A DNA stretch of 5,016 nt from Planctomycetota bacterium (GTDB taxonomy: Bacteria > Planctomycetota > UBA1135). This document shows positions 1-4,558 of the stretch, piece after piece; positions within the stretch are counted from its first letter, which is position 1, and the number at the start of each line of letters is the position of its first letter. Where the stretch lies: positions 1 through 5,016 of the forward strand of contig JAQWRF010000182.1 in the NCBI GenBank assembly GCA_029243845.1, read 5' to 3'. The translations under genes and the position numbers were made by a program. The notes beneath the pieces were generated by a model. It did not search any database. It was given only the letters and a program-made list of their open reading frames with translations, and was not told the DNA's origin.

Positions 1-1196
1 GCAACCACTGGGCCAAACACCTCTTCTTGTGCCAAGGCAGAATCAGGATCGACATCGGCAAACACAGTCGCTTCAATGTAATAACCTTTGCCACCGCCAA
101 CTTCATCACGTAATGAATTGCCGCCCGCCACTAAACGTGCGCCATCTGATTTCGCTTGCTCGATAGCCGCCAAAACTTTTTCGTATTGTGCTGCGTTACA
201 TACCGGCCCCATGCGCGTACCTTCCGCTGTAGGATGCCCGACAGTTGTCTTGCCAGCCATCGCTGCCAATCCTTCAACGAAGGCGTCGTAGATTTCACGC
301 TGCACCAGCACGCGTGAACCCGCTGCGCAGACCTCGCCTTTGTTGTAAAAAATACCCGATGCCGCACCGCGCACCGCAGCTTTTAGATTAGCGTCGGCGA
401 AAATGATGTTGGGTGATTTGCCCCCAAGTTCGAGAGTGACTCTCTTGAGGCTATCCGCACATTCGTGCTGAATGAGTTTGCCGACCCGTGTGCTGCCTGT
501 GAACGAGATCTTATCCACGTCAGGATGCTTGACCAATGCCATGCCAACTTCAGGGCCAGTGCCGGTAACGACGTTTAAAACCCCATCAGGCAGCCCAGCT
601 TCACTGCCAAGTTGCGCCAGCCACAAAGACGTGTGAGAGGTAAACTCGCTCGGCTTCAGCACTACGGTATTGCCGCAGGCTAGAGCAGGAGCGATCTTCC
701 AGGCGGCCATCAGCAGCGGGAAGTTCCATGGGGTAATAAAAGCACACACGCCAACTGGAATGCGCATATTTAGGCCCATATTGTTGCCCGGTAAATCAAT
801 CACCTCGCCATTCATTTTTGTGACCCAGCCCGCGTAATAACGGAAAATCTCGGAAACGATAGGTATTTCTATCTTGGTGGTATCAAATGTGGTTTTTCCA
901 GCATCTAAAATCTCGCAATCTGCCAATTTGGCGCGATTCTCGTCAATCAACTCGGCGAAGCGCCAAAGTATCTTTGCGCGTTTCGCTGGAACCATATTTA
1001 CCCATTTAGGGTTAGAAAAGGCTTGGCTCGCTGCCGAAACGGCAGAATTTACATCCTTTTCGTCGCCAGCAGGTATTTGCGCAAAAACATCCTCATTCGC
1101 CGGGTTTATGCAGTCTATTAGGCTTTCAGAGCACGATGACGTCCATTTTCCGTTGATGAAATGCTGGACAGGAGGTAAGGAATCGGTTGAGATCAA
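1..1196 (-). CDS. NAD(P)-dependent aldehyde dehydrogenase, C-terminus cut by window edge
   Basis: Oxidises an aldehyde to the carboxylic acid with NAD(P)+, presumably in the cytoplasm; the substrate cannot be read from the sequence. The minus strand gives 398 residues without interruption. ALDH landmarks appear in order: FINGKW near residues 13-18, PWNFP at 156-160 with the oxyanion Asn157, KPSE at 181-184 with the cofactor-binding lysine, FTGST at 232-236 of the Rossmann fold, ELGGKSP at 256-262 with general base Glu256, GEVCAAGSR at 287-295 with nucleophile Cys290, and EEVFGPV at 391-397. Full-length relatives have about 480-500 residues, so roughly 90-100 lie beyond base 1. No ATG or GTG exists in frame between the upstream TAA and FINGKW. 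TTG at 1196-1194 is the only usual start candidate, and it lacks a Shine-Dalgarno site. The C-terminal portion resembles the broad betaine/phenylacetaldehyde/general ALDH group. Family is certain, substrate unknown, exact start uncertain. Confidence 0.95.
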   Translation of the reverse strand, partial: MISTDSLPPVQHFINGKWTSSCSESLIDCINPANEDVFAQIPAGDEKDVNSAVSAASQAFSNPKWVNMVPAKRAKILWRFAELIDENRAKLADCEILDAGKTTFDTTKIEIPIVSEIFRYYAGWVTKMNGEVIDLPGNNMGLNMRIPVGVCAFITPWNFPLLMAAWKIAPALACGNTVVLKPSEFTSHTSLWLAQLGSEAGLPDGVLNVVTGTGPEVGMALVKHPDVDKISFTGSTRVGKLIQHECADSLKRVTLELGGKSPNIIFADANLKAAVRGAASGIFYNKGEVCAAGSRVLVQREIYDAFVEGLAAMAGKTTVGHPTAEGTRMGPVCNAAQYEKVLAAIEQAKSDGARLVAGGNSLRDEVGGGKGYYIEATVFADVDPDSALAQEEVFGPVV

Positions 1197-1269
1197 AATT
1201 ATTAGGAGAAAGAGGGCTAGTTAGGTTATATGATAGCCGATTGTAGGGGCAGATAGACAAATTGTTGAG
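1197..1269. promoter_or_regulatory. Divergent intergenic region with facing -10-like boxes
   Basis: This 73-bp spacer separates the leftward ALDH gene from the rightward receiver gene. A -10-like TATGAT (1229-1234) faces right, about 35 bp before the receiver ATG. TATAAC (1230-1225) faces left, about 28 bp before the ALDH TTG. The two overlap, so the promoters could be mutually exclusive. Neither has a good -35 at 16-18 bp. Around them lies an imperfect dyad with half-sites GGTTAT (1224-1229) and ATAGCC (1233-1238), and GGCTA (1215-1219) is also complementary to TAGCC (1234-1238). This could be an operator, but the arms are short. The promoter calls rest only on hexamer similarity. Confidence 0.35.
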
Positions 1270-1680
1270 ATGACTGACGATTCCTTAGAAAACACTAAGT
1301 TGAATGTAGCTGTATTGGTCGGAGAAGACTTTTTCCGCAAACGCACATTCGACGCAATTAGCGCATTGGCCATAAAGCCAATGGTGTTTGAACTTTCAGA
1401 TACGCTCCTCGACGAACTGGTTGCCGCACAACCTATTGGTATTGTGGTAGACCTAGAAGATGAGAACTTTAGTGGCTTATCCGTGCTGGCAGCAATTCGC
1501 GCTACGCCTGAGTTGGTAGACGTGCCCTACATTGCATATTGCGCTTTTGATCGCGAGGATATCATCGTAAGCGCCAAGGCACTTGGCATAACCCACGTGA
1601 TACGCTCAGTTTACGCAGCCAGCCTTGTCAAATTGATTAGAGATTTTCTGCCTGATCTTGACGAAGATACCGCGGACTAA
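1270..1680 (+). CDS. Stand-alone degenerate response-regulator receiver (CheY-like) domain protein
   Basis: The 136-residue protein is a single receiver-like fold with no output domain. Beta-1 is NVAVLVG (12-18), followed by acidic Glu19/Asp20. The predicted phospho-acceptor is Asp61 at the end of beta-3 (IGIVVDLED). The FSGLSVLAAIR segment (67-77) matches the usual loop and helix after that aspartate. Two switch positions look changed: the Thr/Ser after beta-4 appears to be Cys91 (YIAYCAF), and the conserved Lys after beta-5 appears to be Arg112 (HVIRSVY). That pattern suggests a pseudo-receiver that may work by protein contact rather than normal phosphorelay. The C-terminus is acidic (DLDEDTAD). 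No histidine kinase is in the window. ATG 1270 is preceded only by a weak GTTGAG. Divergent from the ALDH gene, but a functional link is not shown. The receiver assignment comes from motif reading alone. Confidence 0.7.
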   Translation: MTDDSLENTKLNVAVLVGEDFFRKRTFDAISALAIKPMVFELSDTLLDELVAAQPIGIVVDLEDENFSGLSVLAAIRATPELVDVPYIAYCAFDREDIIVSAKALGITHVIRSVYAASLVKLIRDFLPDLDEDTAD

Positions 1681-1709
1681 ACGGCCACTTGCGTAAATCA
1701 GGCTTTTTT
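1650..1709 (+). terminator. Possible long-loop intrinsic terminator after the receiver gene
   Basis: GCCTGAT (1650-1656, inside the last codons of the receiver gene) is exactly complementary to ATCAGGC (1697-1703), which is followed at once by six T residues (1704-1709). Arm pairing and T-tract position fit an intrinsic terminator. The roughly 40-nt loop is much longer than usual and holds only short internal pairings, so this may be chance. Confidence 0.3.
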
Positions 1710-1749
1710 GTTAAAATAAACGACCGTAGAAGGCATTCTTCGTGCTTTT

Positions 1750-1755
1750 TATACT
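1750..1755 (+). promoter_or_regulatory. Possible -10 box (TATACT) for the ArsC/Spx-family gene
   Basis: TATACT matches the -10 consensus at five of six positions and lies 18 nt before the ATG at 1774, giving a leader of about ten nucleotides. No -35 hexamer is recognisable at 16-18 bp. Weak call. Confidence 0.3.
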
Positions 1756-1773
1756 CAAAACAAAGAATAACTG

Positions 1774-2118
1774 ATGGTTAAACTCTACATTAAACCAAGC
1801 TGCAAAGTTTGTCAGAAAGCTACCAAGTACCTCAAGAAGAAGAAAATAGACTTCGAAGAGCTCGATATTTTGGTCAGCCCACCCGCGAAAAAGCTGCTCG
1901 AAAAAGCAGTAGATGCTAACGATCCAAAGTCTGCATTCAACACTAAGTCTAAAGGCTACAAAGAGCATGGCATTGCCGAGGCTACTTTCAACACTAAGAA
2001 AGAAGTTGTTGATTTGCTTCGCTCAAACCCGGATATGATTCGTCGCCCACTCTTGGCGCGTAACGAAAAAGCAATCTTAGGTTTCGATGAAGCTGATTAC
2101 GCAACATTCTTGCGTTAG
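1774..2118 (+). CDS. ArsC/Spx-family thioredoxin-fold protein (arsenate-reductase-like)
   Basis: The 114 residues match the small ArsC/Spx/YffB family in length and order. A beta strand (VKLYIKPSC) leads into a Cys10-Lys-Val-Cys13 redox motif at the head of a Lys-rich helix. Then comes DFEELDI (26-32), the family's second strand region. RRPLL (90-94) and ILGFDEADY (101-109) form the C-terminal signature, where the arginine pair and the cis-proline loop are typical. Members are cytoplasmic thiol-dependent reductases or, in Firmicutes, the RNA-polymerase-binding regulator Spx. The CxxC is compatible with either, and no ars operon gene is nearby, so true arsenate reductase activity should not be assumed. 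The start is firm: a TAA lies in frame at 1768-1770 and leaves ATG 1774, or CTG 1771. No Shine-Dalgarno is seen. Transcription ends at the strong terminator 18 bp downstream. Confidence 0.85.
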   Translation: MVKLYIKPSCKVCQKATKYLKKKKIDFEELDILVSPPAKKLLEKAVDANDPKSAFNTKSKGYKEHGIAEATFNTKKEVVDLLRSNPDMIRRPLLARNEKAILGFDEADYATFLR

Positions 2119-2135
2119 GCTTAAAAAACTTAATC

Positions 2136-2168
2136 AACCGACCGCGTTCTGCGCGGTCGGTTTTTTTT
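2136..2168 (+). terminator. Strong intrinsic terminator of the ArsC/Spx-family gene
   Basis: Left arm AACCGACCGCG (2136-2146) pairs perfectly with CGCGGTCGGTT (2152-2162) across a 5-nt loop (TTCTG). This gives an 11-bp stem with nine GC-rich inner pairs, running into eight T residues (2161-2168). It sits 18 bp after the stop codon and separates this gene from fdhD. Confidence 0.95.
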
Positions 2169-2173
2169 ACACT
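2168..2173 (+). promoter_or_regulatory. Possible -10 box (TACACT) for fdhD, leaderless geometry
   Basis: TACACT begins at the last T of the preceding terminator and ends 6 nt before the fdhD ATG, so the expected start of transcription falls on the A of the start codon. It matches the -10 consensus at four of six positions. Any -35 would lie inside the terminator stem, where no good hexamer is seen. Low-confidence call. Confidence 0.3.
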
Positions 2174-2179
2174 ATCTAG

Positions 2180-2959
2180 ATGTCATCAGAGCGACTCACC
2201 TCGAAGACACGCATGCAGTCCGGGCATCCGCAGCTGCGTGTTGATGACCATATCGCTATCGAAGAACCGTTAGCCATCAAGGTAAACGGTACTCACTTCG
2301 CGACATTGATGCGAACTCCTGGCCGCGAGAATGACTTAGCCGCTGGTTTTTTAGCTGCCGAGGCGGTGATTGATGGCGTAGATGAAATCGCTGCCTTCAA
2401 AAAATGCGACACCGAGAACACGGTTAATCTTGCACTGGCCGATGGCTGCGATTTTGATTTATCCAAGCGCCGTACAACAGTGACGGGTTCATCTTGTGGA
2501 GTATGCGGCTCGCGCTCAATTGACGAACTGCAAAAAGAACTCCATTCAAAGTCGGTGCCGGCTATTGATGAAATTGAGGTCGATGAGTTATTGGCAGCCA
2601 TGCAACAAATGCGCCAGCAGCAAACATTATTCGCCGCAACGGCCGCCACCCATGCCGTCGCTTTGTACGACATTAGCACTAAGAAAATAATAGATATCGC
2701 CGAGGATGTTGGCCGCCACAATGCTGCCGATAAGGTGATAGGGCAGCAACTGCTCCTGGACAATTACCCTATAAGTCAGCCACTTGTTTTACTGCTTAGC
2801 GGCAGGGTTTCCTTCGATATGATTCAGAAAACAGCCCGCGCAAACATAAGCGCTATTTGTGCTGTTGGCATGCCCACTAGCCTGGCAATAGAAAGCGCCC
2901 AAGCAGTAGGCATTAAGCTCTATGCTTGGGCGCGTGAAGACAGCGTGTGTCTATATTAG
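2180..2959 (+). CDS. fdhD: FdhD, formate dehydrogenase accessory sulfurtransferase
   Basis: FdhD carries sulfur from a cysteine desulfurase (IscS in E. coli) to the bis-MGD molybdenum or tungsten cofactor of formate dehydrogenase, a cytoplasmic step needed for enzyme activity. The 259-residue length fits the family. Signatures are EEPLAIKVNG (28-37), TPGRENDLAAGFL (46-58), SSCGVCG (104-110) with sulfur-transfer Cys106 and Cys109, THAVALYD (157-164), EDVGRHNAADKVIG (175-188) and LSGRVSFDM (206-214). No formate dehydrogenase or cofactor-synthesis gene is in the window, so the client enzyme is elsewhere. ATG 2180 lies 11 nt after a terminator T-tract with no Shine-Dalgarno. ATG 2213 (Met12) is an alternative that would still keep every conserved motif. 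The last 4 bp overlap the end of the convergent small gene, and the 3' coding end contains an 11-bp inverted repeat. Function is secure, exact start less so. Confidence 0.96.
   Translation: MSSERLTSKTRMQSGHPQLRVDDHIAIEEPLAIKVNGTHFATLMRTPGRENDLAAGFLAAEAVIDGVDEIAAFKKCDTENTVNLALADGCDFDLSKRRTTVTGSSCGVCGSRSIDELQKELHSKSVPAIDEIEVDELLAAMQQMRQQQTLFAATAATHAVALYDISTKKIIDIAEDVGRHNAADKVIGQQLLLDNYPISQPLVLLLSGRVSFDMIQKTARANISAICAVGMPTSLAIESAQAVGIKLYAWAREDSVCLY
2887..2933 (-). terminator. Probable terminator of the leftward Nudix/small-paralog operon, inside fdhD
   Basis: GCGCCCAAGCA (2895-2905) and TGCTTGGGCGC (2923-2933) form a perfect 11-bp inverted repeat with a 17-nt loop. Read on the minus strand the hairpin is followed by TTTCTATT (2894-2887), a moderate U-rich tail. 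It starts 23 nt beyond the stop codon of the last minus-strand gene, where its terminator is expected. Read on the plus strand it is followed by GTGAAGAC, with no T-tract, so it would mainly serve the leftward transcripts. The loop is long and the tail imperfect. The sequence also encodes conserved-looking FdhD residues, so partial coincidence is possible. Confidence 0.5.
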
Positions 2960-3189
2960 GCGACTATTTCGACACCCGCGATTTCTTCGAGGCGCCAGTC
3001 GATGCGAATTTCTTCGGCTAGGTTATAAAGTAGACCCGTGCGTTGAATTGGATTGACCAATAAACCGCCGGTAAGTGCTCGGCCATCTACGAATGACAAA
3101 ATCACTTTATCGGATTTTGATGCCTTTACAAGATTGGCAAGGATGGAGCCCTCTATAGGGAGGTTTTCGTCAGGTACGCGTTGGACCAT
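2956..3189 (-). CDS. Small hypothetical protein, second of a tandem paralog pair (77 aa)
   Basis: I do not recognise a named family. The protein aligns along its length with the upstream 75-aa neighbour: both begin MV, have LP at residues 10-11, share a V-x-L-x-F-x-DGR-x3-G core (29-41), then Gly52, Leu54, Glu60, Asp64, Leu67, Glu69 and Glu74. I count about 24 identities with one small gap, near 30 percent. The alternating hydrophobic pattern around SFVDGRALTGGLL suggests a small beta-barrel of Sm or SH3 type. There is no signal peptide or membrane segment. ATG 3189 was chosen because the paralog alignment starts there and it follows the upstream TAA by one base, implying coupled translation. 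An in-frame ATG at 3255 would add 22 residues overlapping the upstream gene. The TAA overlaps the end of fdhD by 4 bp, tail to tail. Confidence 0.8.
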   Translation of the reverse strand: MVQRVPDENLPIEGSILANLVKASKSDKVILSFVDGRALTGGLLVNPIQRTGLLYNLAEEIRIDWRLEEIAGVEIVA

Positions 3190-3190
3190 A

Positions 3191-3418
3191 TTAGTATTCG
3201 ATTGTTTCCAGCTCTGAGAGTTTGAAGTCGAGAGCGTATTCGCGATCGACGTCAATGAGTCGACCTTTCTCTTGTCTCTCGAAGAAAGTGATGGCGCCGA
3301 GTTCGCGGCGTCCGTCTTTAAAAACTAGGCGTACTTGAGGGAGGGTAGTACCAGATTTGATGAGATTGACCAACTCTTCGCGGGTTGGCAAGTCATTGCA
3401 ATTTACGGGTTTGACCAT
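3191..3418 (-). CDS. Small hypothetical protein, first of a tandem paralog pair (75 aa)
   Basis: The family is unknown to me. The core is VRLVFKDGRRELGAITFF (29-46), resembling the DGR/NG turn of Sm-like barrels. After it come a polar, charged stretch (ERQEKGRLIDVDREY) and a short C-terminal segment, ALDFKLSELETIEY. It has one cysteine, no membrane helix and no secretion signal, and is likely cytoplasmic. Homology with the next gene (shared DGR, downstream Gly41, Gly52, Asp64, Leu67, Glu69) shows an ancient tandem duplication, since identity is only about 30 percent. It begins 24 bp after the Nudix stop, so co-transcription is likely, though a -10-like CATAAT six bases before the ATG could also give a separate leaderless transcript. 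No Shine-Dalgarno is present. That both paralogs are retained side by side in frame supports this being a real gene. Confidence 0.82.
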   Translation of the reverse strand: MVKPVNCNDLPTREELVNLIKSGTTLPQVRLVFKDGRRELGAITFFERQEKGRLIDVDREYALDFKLSELETIEY

Positions 3419-3424
3419 AGGGGT

Positions 3425-3430
3425 ATTATG
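3425..3430 (-). promoter_or_regulatory. Possible internal -10 box (CATAAT) before the small paralog genes
   Basis: On the minus strand CATAAT is followed by six bases (ACCCCT) and then the ATG at 3418, so transcription would start on or next to the start codon. The hexamer matches consensus at five of six positions. No good -35 is found in the overlapping 3' end of the Nudix gene. The arrangement closely matches the one before the Nudix gene. Confidence 0.35.
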
Positions 3431-3442
3431 TTTTGCGGGCTC

Positions 3443-4066
3443 TTAGGAAGTTTGGAGTTCGAGAACACCAGACGTTAACAAAAAAGAAGACCAAGTCTCA
3501 AAGGGAGACTCGGGCGAAGACGCGAGGGAACGTAAATCGGGCAGCGCTTGAAATTCGCCAGCCATAGCATCAGTTTCGCGAATCGAAACATCAAGCTGTG
3601 AAGCATCGAGGCTATATACCAGTCCGAGATGGACTGCGCCGACAGCGGAGGTGTCGTCGTTAATAATGCCTACGGGAGTCAGGAGAAGAGCAGCATCGTT
3701 AGGAAGGATGAGTTCTTCATGTAATTCGCGGTGACAGGCATTTGCAAAAATGTCGCCAGCGCTTTGATCGCACGGATTGATGTGGCCACCAACACCGATA
3801 CTCTTTTTGCCGTGCAGACGTTTTTCGCCTTGAGTCGACAAACGCGTCAGACACAAAACTTTGTCTTCTTGGCAGATAGCAACATAAGGTATAGGCTGCT
3901 TGAATTCTGGATGAGTCTCGGCATATCTGCGCTCGATGAAGAAACCCTCATCGCGTGCAGGACCGAGGAACCTCGACTCGAGCTGATCAGCTTCGAGAGC
4001 GAGAAAACCATTTGGTGTAGCCTCTGGAAAAAGAGCACTACGCGGAACGACCCAGACAAACTCCAT
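3443..4066 (-). CDS. Nudix hydrolase family protein (predicted MutT-like phosphoesterase type)
   Basis: Nudix enzymes hydrolyse nucleoside diphosphates linked to another moiety, using a Mg2+-binding helix; the substrate here is unknown. The 207-residue protein has the Nudix helix at 105-120: Asp105, then Arg113-Glu114-Leu115-His116-Glu117-Glu118. The first Glu of the canonical box (GX5EX7REUXEEXGU) is Asp105, the late Gly is Ile120, and the leading Gly lies further upstream in SIGVGGHIN (89-97). This GGHIN form with an extra loop recalls a group annotated as predicted MutT-family phosphoesterase (COG4112, from memory). An N-terminal part of about 60 residues precedes the fold. YVAICQEDKVLCLTRL (61-76) is the typical first strand pair. 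ATG 4066 has no Shine-Dalgarno but sits 7 nt after a good promoter. It is the first gene of an apparent three-gene operon with the two small paralogs. The family is fairly sure, the substrate not. Confidence 0.85.
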   Translation of the reverse strand: MEFVWVVPRSALFPEATPNGFLALEADQLESRFLGPARDEGFFIERRYAETHPEFKQPIPYVAICQEDKVLCLTRLSTQGEKRLHGKKSIGVGGHINPCDQSAGDIFANACHRELHEELILPNDAALLLTPVGIINDDTSAVGAVHLGLVYSLDASQLDVSIRETDAMAGEFQALPDLRSLASSPESPFETWSSFLLTSGVLELQTS

Positions 4067-4073
4067 GGCGACG

Positions 4074-4101
4074 ATTATGAACGATTCCTACCATTTGGCA
4101 A
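4074..4101 (-). promoter_or_regulatory. Promoter of the Nudix gene, near-leaderless
   Basis: On the minus strand, TTGCCA (4101-4096, five of six matches to TTGACA) and CATAAT (4079-4074, five of six to TATAAT) are separated by an ideal 16 bp. Only seven bases separate the -10 from the ATG at 4066, so the mRNA would have a leader of zero to two nucleotides. This is the best sigma-70-type promoter in the window. Confidence 0.6.
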
Positions 4102-4167
4102 TACTAAATACTAGATATTGTGTGTTTGTTGATAAGTTTGTCTATATAGACAACACTACATATTGTG
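4100..4167. repeat. Paired 16-bp direct repeats upstream of the Nudix promoter
   Basis: AATACTAGATATTGTG (4107-4122) and AACACTACATATTGTG (4152-4167) agree at 14 of 16 positions and lie exactly 45 bp apart start to start. An extra copy of the first seven bases, AATACTA (4100-4106), abuts the first unit and overlaps the -35 by two bases. The cluster flanks a 16-bp palindrome. The placement suggests binding sites for a regulator of the Nudix operon, but no known factor matches by eye. Confidence 0.55.
4138..4153. promoter_or_regulatory. 16-bp perfect palindrome, candidate operator
   Basis: TTGTCTATATAGACAA is a perfect dyad between the two direct repeats, about 37 bp upstream of the Nudix -35 and 22 bp beyond the end of the rnpB P1 helix. 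As DNA it looks like a site for a dimeric regulator. As RNA it could form only a 6-bp stem with a 4-nt AUAU loop and no U-tract after it, so it is a poor intrinsic terminator for rnpB. Confidence 0.5.
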
Positions 4168-4174
4168 GTGGTAA

Positions 4175-4542
4175 GTGAGCACTGCCTTGTAAGCCGGATT
4201 TTGTACCTCGAAAGGTGACAACCATTTATCTAGGACCTACGTTGCCGCAGGCCTCAAACGTTCTACCCGAAGGTTCAACAGCGCGGGTCACGCCTACCCT
4301 TCCTATGCGAACTTTCTCCTGATGGGGTTTACACTGCCACGACTGTCGCCAGCCGCGCGGTGAGCTCTTACCTCACCATTTCAACCTTACCGGTCTTGCG
4401 ACTTAGGCGGTTTATTTTCTGTTGCACTTTCCCTAAAGTTTCCTTTGGTGGCCGTTAGCCACCATCACACCCTGTGGAGCCCGGACTTTCCTCATGTGAC
4501 TTACCGAAGTAAATCACCCGCGGTCATCCCAGCAGTACTCGC
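4175..4542 (-). ncRNA. rnpB: RNase P RNA, bacterial type (ribozyme subunit)
   Basis: This is the catalytic RNA that, with the RnpA protein, removes 5' leaders from precursor tRNAs. On the minus strand the conserved core appears in order. The 5' conserved segment GAGGAAAGUCCGGGCUCC (4493-4476) is half of the P4 helix. GGGAAAGUGCAACAGAAA follows near 4433-4416, then the GGUGAGGUAAGAGCUCACC hairpin element near 4378-4360. The 3' conserved AAAAUCCGGCUUACA (4202-4188) is the other P4 half. The terminal P1 helix can be paired directly: GAGUACUGC (4540-4532) with GCAGUGCUC (4185-4177), with one G-U pair. About 365 nt and this architecture fit the common (type A) bacterial form. Ends were set from P1 and may be off by several bases. 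It lies 18 bp downstream of ruvX, on the same strand, with its own -10-like box in the gap. Confidence 0.97.
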
Positions 4543-4546
4543 GCTT

Positions 4547-4552
4547 ATTTTA
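4547..4552 (-). promoter_or_regulatory. -10 box (TAAAAT) for rnpB
   Basis: TAAAAT on the minus strand is followed by six bases, placing the predicted transcription start at G4540, which is the first base of the P1 helix. This agreement with RNA structure supports the call. A clear -35 inside the overlapping ruvX end is not seen. Confidence 0.5.
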
Positions 4553-4558
4553 CACCAA

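Noticed and set aside
131..367. 78-aa open frame on the minus strand inside the ALDH gene
   Set aside because: It is in a different frame from the continuous ALDH reading frame, which contains the catalytic cysteine motif here.
874..1224. 116-aa open frame on the plus strand
   Set aside because: Antisense to the N-terminal ALDH coding region, which is unambiguous.
1721..1749. GAAG/CTTC hairpin followed by T-rich sequence before the ArsC/Spx-family gene
   Set aside because: Only four base pairs with immediate mismatches outside; not a credible terminator.
1711..1968. 85-aa open frame on the minus strand
   Set aside because: Mostly antisense to the ArsC/Spx-family gene; its hydrophobic, Phe-rich look comes from the Lys-rich (AAG/AAA) codons of the opposite strand.
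2293..2763. 156-aa open frame on the minus strand
   Set aside because: Antisense shadow of fdhD, serine- and alanine-rich low-information protein, no motif.
2938..2952. AGACA/TGTCT 5-bp hairpin at the end of fdhD as a plus-strand terminator
   Set aside because: Short stem with no T-tract after it (ATATTAGG); insufficient support.
3190..3255. 22-residue N-terminal extension of the second small paralog from ATG 3255
   Set aside because: It overlaps the upstream gene, is Ser/Thr/Asn-rich without pattern, and the paralog alignment begins at the later Met (3189).
3731..4114. 127-aa open frame on the plus strand
   Set aside because: It lies opposite the Nudix gene, whose motifs are clear, and its own translation shows no recognisable domain.
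4138..4153. Palindrome as the rnpB terminator
   Set aside because: As RNA it gives only a short AU-rich stem with no U-tract on the minus strand; a DNA-binding site is more likely.
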